From NCBI GenBank assembly GCA_016720065.1, contig JADJXY010000002.1, positions 943,001-1,007,000 on the forward strand: a DNA stretch of 64,000 nt. Reading direction: 5' to 3'. The notes below the pieces were generated by a model. The model worked only from the letters and a program-made list of their open reading frames with translations, did not search any database and was not told where the DNA came from. Position 1 is the first letter of the stretch. Every line of letters starts with the position of its first letter. The DNA comes from Betaproteobacteria bacterium. Lineage in GTDB: Bacteria; Pseudomonadota; Gammaproteobacteria; Burkholderiales; Rhodocyclaceae. Below are positions 37,846-44,963 of the stretch, in pieces. The position numbers and the translations under genes are program-made.

Positions 37846-37874
37846 TTGACTAAGGTACGGATATATCGTACATT
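37846..37874 (+). promoter_or_regulatory. Predicted lutACB promoter
   Basis: TTGACT (37846-37851) and TACATT (37869-37874) are 17 bases apart, a good sigma-70 arrangement. The expected start is about 37881, some 68 bases before the lutA ATG. The downstream operator site at 37893-37903 would lie in the early transcribed region. Confidence 0.55.
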
Positions 37875-37892
37875 TTGCGTAAAGCGAACATT

Positions 37893-37903
37893 TGGTCGGA
37901 CCA
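37893..37903. promoter_or_regulatory. GntR/FadR-type operator half 2 (TGGTCGGACCA)
   Basis: A second TGGTnnnACCA palindrome, 19 bases downstream of the predicted lutA -10. Binding here would block lutA transcription, so repression relieved by lactate or pyruvate is the simplest model. Confidence 0.6.
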
Positions 37904-37948
37904 TTTTACCATGCAATATTTCACGACCCGATTCAGACAGGAGACTCC

Positions 37949-38737
37949 ATGAGCGGTTCCGCCTCCCCCCTGCCTCGTCCCAAGGACGTGTACTTCTTCG
38001 CCACCTGCGTGGTCGACCAGTTCTTTCCCGGCGCCGGGCTGGACGCCATCCGCCTCCTGGAACGGGAGGGCATTCGGGTCCATTTCCCCGCTGATCAGAC
38101 TTGCTGCGGCCAACCCGCCTACACCAGCGGCTTCCATGACCAGGCGCGAGAAGTGGCCCGGGCTCAGCTCGATCTCTTTCCCGAGGCCTGGCCGGTGGTG
38201 GTGCCCTCCGGTTCCTGCGCCGGCATGATGAAGCACGCCTACCCCGGCCTCTTCGCCGCCGACCCGGCCTTGCGGGCCAAGGCGGACGATCTCTCCGGCC
38301 GCATCTTTGAATTGACCGAATTTCTGGTCAAGGTACTGGGGGTGCGCCTGGAGGACCGCGGCGCCCCGGCCACGGTGGTGCTGCATACGTCCTGCTCCGC
38401 CCGCCGCGAGATGGGCGTCCATCTCACCGGCCGCGCCCTCCTCGACCAGCTCGGCCAGGTCACCGTCGCCCAGCAGGCCCATGAGGCGGAGTGTTGCGGC
38501 TTCGGCGGCACTTTCTCGATCAAGCACCCGGAAATTTCCGGCGCCATGGTCAAGGACAAGGTGGACGCCCTCAAGGCCACCGGCGCCGAGCGCGTGGTCA
38601 GTGCCGATTGCGGCTGCCTGATGAACATCCTCGGCCATGCCGGCTGGCGGGATCAGCAGGAAGGCCGATCGCAGCCCACGCTGCCCGGCGAGCATATCGC
38701 CACCTTCCTCCTGCAACGCACGGAGAAAGCCCAATGA
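37949..38737 (+). CDS. lutA: L-lactate utilisation protein LutA (CCG-domain subunit)
   Basis: 262 residues from the ATG at 37949, preceded by CAGGAGA. Two cysteine-rich CCG domains are present: VYFFATCVVDQFFPGAG with DQTCCGQPAYTSGF, and VLHTSCSARREMG with AECCGFGGTFSIKHPEIS. It is one subunit of the LutABC complex that oxidises L-lactate to pyruvate and passes electrons to the respiratory chain. Its stop overlaps the lutC start by ATGA. Confidence 0.93.
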   Translation: MSGSASPLPRPKDVYFFATCVVDQFFPGAGLDAIRLLEREGIRVHFPADQTCCGQPAYTSGFHDQAREVARAQLDLFPEAWPVVVPSGSCAGMMKHAYPGLFAADPALRAKADDLSGRIFELTEFLVKVLGVRLEDRGAPATVVLHTSCSARREMGVHLTGRALLDQLGQVTVAQQAHEAECCGFGGTFSIKHPEISGAMVKDKVDALKATGAERVVSADCGCLMNILGHAGWRDQQEGRSQPTLPGEHIATFLLQRTEKAQ

Positions 38738-39498
38738 ACGCCCGCGACCGCATCTTCGCCCGCCTCCAGGCCGCCAGTTCCTCCCTCCCCCTTCAAGGGG
38801 GAGGTCAGGAGGGGGATGGGGTTGTCACCGTTGCCTACCTCCATCCCCACCCCAACCCGTCCGGGGCTGCCTTTGCACAGGCAGCCCGTTCAGGCGGCGC
38901 AGAGCAATGCTCCGCGAAACCCCGCCCTCACCCCCTTGAAGGGGAGGGAGCGCGGGTCGAGCGCCTGGTGGCCAACCTCACCGCCGCCCGCGCGGAGGTC
39001 CATCGCGTGACCCCCGGCAACTGGGTGCAGAAGCTGTACGAAATCCTCTCCGCCAAAAAGCTCACCAACCTGCTGCTGGCCCCCGGCACCGCTCACGGGG
39101 CCCGGGCTGCCCAGAGCCTAGGCGAAGCGGGTATCGCCTGTCTGGCCTACGACCGCCCCATCGAGGCCTGGAAGTCCGAACTCTTCAACGACGTCCAGGC
39201 CAGCCTGACAGGCGCCCGCGGCGCCATTGCCGCAACCGGCTCCCTCATCCTGTGGCCGGACGCCCAGGAGCCGCGGCTGATGTCCCTGGTGCCGCCGGTG
39301 CATATCGTGCTGCTGGACGCCGCCACCATCCACGCCACCCTGATCGACGCCATGCGCACCGAGAACTGGGCCGCCGGCCTGCCCAGCAACGCGCTCCTCA
39401 TCTCCAGCCCGTCCAAGACCGCCGACATCCAGCAAACCCTGGCCTACGGCGCCCACGGGCCCAAGGAACTGGTCGTGCTGCTCGAGGAGAACATCTGA
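38734..39498 (+). CDS. lutC: LutC (LUD-domain subunit) with an in-frame repeat insertion
   Basis: 254 residues. The N-terminus MNARDRIFARLQAAS and the rest from RVERLVANLTAARAEVHRVTPG to PKELVVLLEENI are ordinary LutC with a LUD domain (ATGSLILWPDAQEPRLMSLVPPVHIVL). Residues about 17-72 are not: they are encoded by a GC-rich palindromic repeat at 38781-38950, and read PLQGGGQEGDG and PHPLEGEGA. The reading frame stays open, so a full protein with a long disordered insertion is expected. Its stop shares one base with the lutB start. Confidence 0.9.
   Translation: MNARDRIFARLQAASSSLPLQGGGQEGDGVVTVAYLHPHPNPSGAAFAQAARSGGAEQCSAKPRPHPLEGEGARVERLVANLTAARAEVHRVTPGNWVQKLYEILSAKKLTNLLLAPGTAHGARAAQSLGEAGIACLAYDRPIEAWKSELFNDVQASLTGARGAIAATGSLILWPDAQEPRLMSLVPPVHIVLLDAATIHATLIDAMRTENWAAGLPSNALLISSPSKTADIQQTLAYGAHGPKELVVLLEENI
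38781..38950. repeat. MITE-like palindromic repeat inside lutC
   Basis: The ends are inverted copies: CTCCCTCCCCCTTCAAGGGG on the left, and on the right, reversed, CTCCCTCCCCTTCAAGGGGG. In the middle, GGGCTGCCT and AGGCAGCCC (38864-38887) form a nine-base stem, followed by a GAGC/GCTC stem. This is like the short structured repeats that litter many proteobacterial intergenic regions. No target duplication is evident. It is unusual in lying within a coding sequence without breaking it. Confidence 0.8.
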
Positions 39499-40931
39499 TG
39501 GGCGCCCAGGAAAAACCCCTGCATTTCATGCCCACCGAAGGCTTTCGGGAGCGCTCCAAGGCCGTCGTCGAGAACGAGTTCCTGCAGAAGAGCTTCCGCG
39601 CCGCCATGGATTTCCTCATGGCCAAGCGGGCCGCCCAGTTTCCCGACGACGACGAGCTGCAAAGCCTGCGCCGGCTGGGCGAGCGCATCCGCCAGAACAG
39701 CCTGGACAAGCTTCCCGCGCTGCTCGCCCAGCTCGAAACCCGGCTGACCGGGAACGGCATCCACGTCCATTGGGCCGAATCGGCAGATGAAGCCAACGCC
39801 ATCATCCTGGGCATCTGCCAGAAGCACGGCGCCAAGCGCATGGTCAAGGGCAAATCCATGGTCAGCGAGGAGATCGAGTTCAACCACGCGGCCGAGGCCG
39901 TGGGCATCGAGGCCATCGAGACCGACATGGGCGAGTACATCCTCCAGCTCGCCGGGGAAAAGCCGTCCCACATCATCATGCCGGCCATCCACAAGACCAA
40001 GCAGCAGATCGCCAAACTGTTCGAGGAGCAGATCCCCGGCGTCGCCTACACGGAAGACGTGGATGCCCTCATCCAGATCGGCCGCAAGGTGCTGCGCCAG
40101 AAGTTCCTGGAAGCCGACATCGGTCTTTCCGGCGTCAACATGGCCGTCGCCGAGACCGGCACGCTGGTATTGGTGGAAAACGAGGGCAACGGCCGGCTAT
40201 CCACCACCACGCCGCGGGTGCATGTGGCCATCACCGGCATCGAGAAGGTGGTGGAAAAGCTCGAGCACGTGCCGCCGCTCCTCTCGCTGCTCACCCGCTC
40301 CGCCACCGGCCAGAACATCACCACCTACGTGAACATGATTTCCCGGCCCCGCCAGCCGGGCGAACTGGACGGCCCCGAAGAAGTCCATCTGGTGCTGCTC
40401 GACAACGGCCGCACCCAGCCCTACGCCGATCCGGAACTGAGGAAGACCCTGCAATGCATCCGCTGCGGCGCCTGCATGAACCACTGCCCGGTCTATACCC
40501 ACATCGGCGGCCACGCCTACGGCACCACCTATCCCGGCCCCATCGGCGAAATCATCTCGCCCCACCTGATGGGCCTGGAAGCCACCGCCGCCCTGCCCTC
40601 CGCCTCCAGCCTGTGCGGGGCCTGCGGGGAGGTCTGCCCCGTGCGGATTCCCATTCCCGACCTGCTCATCCGCCTGCGCACCGAGGTCAATTCGCAGCCT
40701 CGACCGGATGCGCTGCTGCGCGGGCAGGGGGCAGGCTATAGCCGGCTGCTGACGGCCATTTGGCGGGGATGGGCCTGGGTGTATGCGCGGCCGGGGATGT
40801 ATCGGATGTATTCCTGGCTGGCCAGCCGGTTCAATGGGCTGACGCCGTCGCGGCAGGGGGCGTGGACCTCGGTGCGGGTGCCGCTGAAGCCGGCTTCGAG
40901 GCGGTTGAGGGATATGGTGGATCGGAAGTGA
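39498..40931 (+). CDS. lutB: LutB (LUD plus 2x[4Fe-4S] subunit)
   Basis: 477 residues. The LUD domain (KSMVSEEIEFNHAAEAVGIE, AETGTLVLVENEGNGRLSTT) is followed by two ferredoxin-type motifs, CIRCGACMNHCPVY at about 319 and CGACGEVCPVRIP at about 372. It is the Fe-S electron-transfer subunit of the LutABC lactate dehydrogenase. The order lutA-lutC-lutB differs from the better-known A-B-C order. The 3' end borders the inverted-repeat region. Confidence 0.95.
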   Translation: MGAQEKPLHFMPTEGFRERSKAVVENEFLQKSFRAAMDFLMAKRAAQFPDDDELQSLRRLGERIRQNSLDKLPALLAQLETRLTGNGIHVHWAESADEANAIILGICQKHGAKRMVKGKSMVSEEIEFNHAAEAVGIEAIETDMGEYILQLAGEKPSHIIMPAIHKTKQQIAKLFEEQIPGVAYTEDVDALIQIGRKVLRQKFLEADIGLSGVNMAVAETGTLVLVENEGNGRLSTTTPRVHVAITGIEKVVEKLEHVPPLLSLLTRSATGQNITTYVNMISRPRQPGELDGPEEVHLVLLDNGRTQPYADPELRKTLQCIRCGACMNHCPVYTHIGGHAYGTTYPGPIGEIISPHLMGLEATAALPSASSLCGACGEVCPVRIPIPDLLIRLRTEVNSQPRPDALLRGQGAGYSRLLTAIWRGWAWVYARPGMYRMYSWLASRFNGLTPSRQGAWTSVRVPLKPASRRLRDMVDRK

Positions 40932-41652
40932 GGCCTTGTGCTTCGTCACAACCGCTGGGTTGCGCGCCTGACGCGTGTTGGCGTGCTGAAGCGCTGCTTT
41001 CCGCCTTGAGGGCGTGTAACTTTCTCTTGCTTCGCCAAGAGAAAGTCACCAAAGAGAAGGCGACCCCAAGGTCGACGCCGGGCGGAGCCCGGTCCCTTGC
41101 GCTACTCGGGCTCCCGGGCGGGTCGCTAAACTCGCCTGCGGCTCGGACAACGCGACCCGAAGGCCCCCGGAAGCCCTGCGTTGCTCAGCGTCTTCCATGG
41201 GGGGAGAGGCGTCCGGGCTCAAGGGCCGGGAAGCGTCCTTTGGCCGACTCCGCGTCGACGATGCGCTTGAAGCGGTACGGCCCTCCAGCCCGACCGCTTC
41301 TGGGCCCCTTGAGAGGAGCCGAGCAACGCAGGGGGCTTGGGGGATGTCGGCTCGCGTTGTCTGAGCCCCCAAAGGGGGCGAGTTTAGCGAGCCGCCCAAG
41401 CCCCCGAGTAGCGCAGGGTACCCCGCGCAGCGGGGCTCCGACCCAGGGGTGGCTTCTTCTTTGCCTACTTTCTTCTTGCCACTCAAGAAGAAAGTACGGC
41501 CGCGCCTCCAGCGCGGAAACCATGGGCTCAGAAACGCGGACAGACGCGGGCGTTGCGATGACCCCAACGCGTCCAGAAGAGCGGACAGACCAAGCAGCCG
41601 CGATGAACTTCATCGGTTCAGAAAAAAACACTGCAACTTGAAACCCCACCCC
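40932..41652. other. Gene-free interval holding the inverted repeat
   Basis: 721 bases between lutB and the D-lactate dehydrogenase gene. The bulk is the two-armed repeat at 41019-41495. Long frames cross it on both strands but read through the repeats and into antisense of the neighbours; none resembles a known family. The last 150 bases before the dehydrogenase ATG presumably carry its leader; no clear promoter was seen. Confidence 0.5.
41019..41495. repeat. Two diverged inverted arms, each starting with a hairpin
   Basis: The left arm begins with a perfect 11-base stem ACTTTCTCTTG/CAAGAGAAAGT (41019-41046). The right arm, on the other strand, begins with a 12-base stem ACTTTCTTCTTG/CAAGAAGAAAGT (41467-41495). 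About 190 bases of each arm then align, with identical blocks TGCGCTACTCGGG, TCGCTAAACTCGCC, GACAACGCGA and CCCTGCGTTGCTC. A unique centre of about 100 bases separates them. Both arms also read as similar peptides (SLNSP, TTR, PCVA) with indels in multiples of three. Repeats of this look occur in other betaproteobacteria, often mis-called as small proteins. Confidence 0.75.
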
Positions 41653-44421
41653 ATGCCCTCCATCACCGACTCCCTCCGCCCCCTCCTCCCCCCCAAGCAA
41701 CTCATCACCGACGAGCTCCGCCTCCTCGCCTACGGCACCGACGCCAGCTTCTACCGCCTCATCCCCGAGGTCATCGCCGTCGTCGAGAACGAGCAGGAAG
41801 TCCAGGCCGTCCTCCAAGCGGCCAAGGCCTGCAAGCGCCCCGTCACCTTCCGGGCCGCCGGCACCAGCCTTTCCGGCCAGGCCATCACCGACGGGGTGCT
41901 GGTGCTCATCGGCGAGGGGTTCGCCACCTGTGACATCGCCCCTGATGCTTGCACGGTAAACCTCGGTCCGGGCATCGTCGGCGGCGAGGTGAATCGGCGC
42001 CTGGCGCCCTTCGGCCGCAAGATCGGGCCTGACCCCGCCTCCATCAACGCCTGCAAGATCGGCGGCATCGCCGCCAACAACGCTTCCGGCATGTGCTGCG
42101 GCACGGCCCAGAACAGCTATCGCACCCTGGCCGGCCTGCGGGTGATCCTGGCCGACGGGGCCGTGCTGGATACGGAAGATGCCCTGAGCGTGGATGCCTT
42201 CAAGAAGAGCCACGCCGCGTTGCTGGGCGAACTGGAGCGCCTGGGCGCAGAAACCCGCAGCAATCCGCGGCTGGCGGCCCGCATCCGGCAGAAGTTCAAG
42301 ATCAAGAACACCACCGGCTACAGCCTCAACGCCCTGGTGGATTTCGAGGATCCCATCACCATCCTGGCCCACCTGATGATCGGCTCGGAAGGCACCCTGG
42401 GCTTCATTTCCCGCATCAGCTACCGCACCGTCGTCGAGGAGGCCTGCAAGGCCAGTGCCCTGGTCTTCTTTCCCGACATCGAGGCGGCCTGCCAGGCGGT
42501 GATCCGGCTGAAGCCGCAGCCGGTGGCCGCTGTCGAGCTGCTCGACCGGCCGGCGCTGCACTCCGTGGAAAACAAGCCCGGCCTTCCCCCGGTGATCCGC
42601 GCCCTGGGCGAGGAGGCCGCCGCCCTGCTCATCGAGGTGCGCGCCGACGACGCCGCCACCCTGCACACGCGCATGGACAAGGCCCTCGGCGCCCTGGCCG
42701 GCATCCCCACCGTCGAGCCGCCGCAGTTCTCCACCGACCCGGCCACCTGCGACATGTACTGGAAGGTGAGGAAGGGCACCTTTCCCTCGGTCGGTGCCCT
42801 GCGCCGCACCGGCACGACGGTCATCATCGAGGACGTGGCCTTTCCCATCGAATCCCTGGCCTCCGCCACCCTCGACCTCCAGGCCCTGCTCAGGCACCAC
42901 GGCTACCACGAGGCCATCATCTTCGGCCACGCCCTGGAGGGCAACCTGCACTTCGTCTTCACCCAGGATTTCGGCGACGCCGCCGAGGTGGAGCGCTACG
43001 CCCGCTTCATGGACGACGTCTGCCATCTGGTGGTGGATAAATACGACGGCTCGCTCAAGGCCGAGCATGGCACCGGCCGCAACATGGCGCCCTTCGTCGA
43101 ACTGGAATGGGGCCGCGAGGCTACCGACCTGATGCGCCGCATCAAGGGCCTCTTCGACCCGGAGAACCGCCTCAACCCGGGCGTCATCCTCAACGACGAC
43201 CCCGCCGCCCACCTCAAGCACTTGAAGCCCCTGCCCGCCGCCGAGGACATCGTGGACCGCTGCATCGAATGCGGCTTCTGCGAGCCCCTGTGCCCCTCCC
43301 ACCGCCTCACCCTCAGCCCCCGCCAGCGCATCGTCAGCTGGCGCGAGCTGGCGCGCCGGGCCGCTGCCGGCGAAGCGGCAGGGGAAGCGGGCAAGGCCTT
43401 CGCCTACCAGGGCCTGGACACCTGCGCCGGCTGCGGCCTGTGCTCGACGGCCTGCCCGGTGGGTATCGACACCGGTGAACTCACCCGCCGCCTGCGGGGC
43501 CGCCGCTTGGGCAACGGCGCCCGCCGCCTGGGGGCCTGGGCCGGCGACCACTTCGGGGCGGTCGCCACGGTCTCCCGCGCCGGTCTGGCCCTCGGCCATG
43601 TCGCTGCCAACCTGGTCGGCGACGGGCCTCTGGCGGCGCTCTCCGGCGGTGCCTGGAAGCGGTCCATGCCCCGCCCCGGCCGGGCACCGGGCAAACCTGC
43701 CGGCAAGGGCGATCCGGTGGTGTATTTCCCCGCCTGCGGCGGCCGCATCTTCGGTCCCTCGGCAAAAGGCGAGGCCGGTTTGGCCGATACGATCATCCGC
43801 CTCCTGGAGCGTGCGGGCTACGCGCCGCGCCTGCCGCAAGACTACGACCGGCTCTGCTGCGGCCAGATGCTGGCCAGCAAGGGGCTGGCGGCAGAGGCCC
43901 AGGCCATGTCCGAGCGCCTGGAAGCCGCCCTCCTGGCCGCCAGCGACGGCGGGCGCCTGCCGGTGATCATGGACGCCAGCACCTGCAGTGCCCGCATGCA
44001 GCAGCATCTGGCCGGGCGGCTCAAGCTATATGACTTCCACGAATTTGCCCACGACGCGCTGCTGCCCCAGCTGATGCTGCAGAAACAGCCCGGGCCGGTG
44101 GCCCTGCACGTCAATTGCAGCGTCAAGAAGAACGGCGCCGACGGGAAACTCCGCAAGCTGCTGACCGCCTGCGTGGACGAGGTGGTGGAACCCGCCGGCG
44201 TCACCTGCTGCGGCTTCGGCGGCGACCGGGGCTTCACCGTGCCGGAACTCAATGCCCACGCCCTGCGCAAGATCCACGACGAGTTGCCTCCCGCCTGCGC
44301 CTGCGGCGTTTCCACCAACCGCACCTGCGAGATCGGCCTCACCGCCGAAACCGGCCGGACCTATCGCTCCATCGCCTACCTGCTGGAGGAATGCAGCCGC
44401 CCACCGGAAGGAGCCTGCTGA
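41653..44421 (+). CDS. FAD/Fe-S D-lactate dehydrogenase (Dld-II type, GlcD+GlcF-like fusion)
   Basis: 922 residues from the ATG at 41653. FAD-binding domain (VTFRAAGTSLSGQAITDGVL, GPDPASINACKIGGIAANNASGM) and FAD-oxidase C-terminal domain (HALEGNLHFVFTQDF, KAEHGTGRNMAPFVELEWG) come first. Then two [4Fe-4S] motifs, CIECGFCEPLCPSHR and CAGCGLCSTACPVGI, and CCG domains with DRLCCGQML and TCCGFGGDRGF. It should oxidise D-lactate to pyruvate and feed the quinone pool. Next to lutACB it gives the cell both lactate isomers. The long open frame before 41653 lies in repeat DNA and is not coding. Confidence 0.9.
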   Translation: MPSITDSLRPLLPPKQLITDELRLLAYGTDASFYRLIPEVIAVVENEQEVQAVLQAAKACKRPVTFRAAGTSLSGQAITDGVLVLIGEGFATCDIAPDACTVNLGPGIVGGEVNRRLAPFGRKIGPDPASINACKIGGIAANNASGMCCGTAQNSYRTLAGLRVILADGAVLDTEDALSVDAFKKSHAALLGELERLGAETRSNPRLAARIRQKFKIKNTTGYSLNALVDFEDPITILAHLMIGSEGTLGFISRISYRTVVEEACKASALVFFPDIEAACQAVIRLKPQPVAAVELLDRPALHSVENKPGLPPVIRALGEEAAALLIEVRADDAATLHTRMDKALGALAGIPTVEPPQFSTDPATCDMYWKVRKGTFPSVGALRRTGTTVIIEDVAFPIESLASATLDLQALLRHHGYHEAIIFGHALEGNLHFVFTQDFGDAAEVERYARFMDDVCHLVVDKYDGSLKAEHGTGRNMAPFVELEWGREATDLMRRIKGLFDPENRLNPGVILNDDPAAHLKHLKPLPAAEDIVDRCIECGFCEPLCPSHRLTLSPRQRIVSWRELARRAAAGEAAGEAGKAFAYQGLDTCAGCGLCSTACPVGIDTGELTRRLRGRRLGNGARRLGAWAGDHFGAVATVSRAGLALGHVAANLVGDGPLAALSGGAWKRSMPRPGRAPGKPAGKGDPVVYFPACGGRIFGPSAKGEAGLADTIIRLLERAGYAPRLPQDYDRLCCGQMLASKGLAAEAQAMSERLEAALLAASDGGRLPVIMDASTCSARMQQHLAGRLKLYDFHEFAHDALLPQLMLQKQPGPVALHVNCSVKKNGADGKLRKLLTACVDEVVEPAGVTCCGFGGDRGFTVPELNAHALRKIHDELPPACACGVSTNRTCEIGLTAETGRTYRSIAYLLEECSRPPEGAC

Positions 44422-44516
44422 GCCCTTCGACTTCGCTCGGGACAGGTGTTTTCCCCAACAGGCGAGCGACCGAAGATTTGCTAACTTTCACCCCTCTAGA
44501 CCATCAAGGAGAAGCC
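44422..44516. other. Leader before the uspA-like gene with a repeat-like fragment
   Basis: The segment 44422-44446 (CCCTTCGACTTCGCTCGGGA) resembles a short dispersed bacterial repeat of the CCCTTCGACTTCGCTC type, here only a partial copy. The rest contains the AAGGAG ribosome site for the following gene. Confidence 0.35.
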
Positions 44517-44963
44517 GTGTACAAGAAAGTCCTCATCGCCATCGACGACAGCGAAACCTCCCGCTGCGCCCTGGCCGAAGCCACCCACATCGCCAAGACC
44601 TACGGCGCTGCCCTGTGCATCGTCCACGTGGCCGACGAAACCCTGATGGGCATGCATCATCGCACCCTCAGCACCACCCTCAACCTGGAGCATGCCCGCC
44701 AGGCCATCGTGGACGCCGGCAAGAAGCTCCTCGACGAGGCCAGCGCCAAGCTTGCCGACATGCCCGCCGAGACGCGCCTGCTCGAAGCCAGCAACAAGCG
44801 CGTTTCGGAAATCATCGTCGATGCCGCCAAGGAATGGCAGGCCGATCTCATCGTCATCGGCACCCATGGCCGCCGTGGGCTGGAACGCTTTATCATCGGG
44901 TCGGTAGCCGAGCAACTGGTCCGCCTCTCCCCCGTGTCCACCCTCCTGGTCAGAAAGCACTGA
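44517..44963 (+). CDS. Universal stress protein (UspA family)
   Basis: 148 residues starting at GTG 44517, with AAGGAG upstream. YKKVLIAIDDSETSRCALAEA begins the Rossmann-like fold, and the ATP-binding motif G-2x-G-9x-G(S) is present as IGTHGRRGLERFIIGSVAEQL. Such proteins bind ATP and respond to starvation or stress. The stop shares one base with the ppc start, so the two are translated together. Confidence 0.9.
   Translation: MYKKVLIAIDDSETSRCALAEATHIAKTYGAALCIVHVADETLMGMHHRTLSTTLNLEHARQAIVDAGKKLLDEASAKLADMPAETRLLEASNKRVSEIIVDAAKEWQADLIVIGTHGRRGLERFIIGSVAEQLVRLSPVSTLLVRKH

Noticed and set aside
41449..41652. N-terminal extension of the dehydrogenase frame
   Set aside because: The frame is open into the right repeat arm, but the sequence has no family similarity; the ATG at 41653 fits the family start.
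41185..44007. 940-codon open frame on the minus strand
   Set aside because: Antisense to the D-lactate dehydrogenase gene and reading out through the inverted repeat; no domain recognised.
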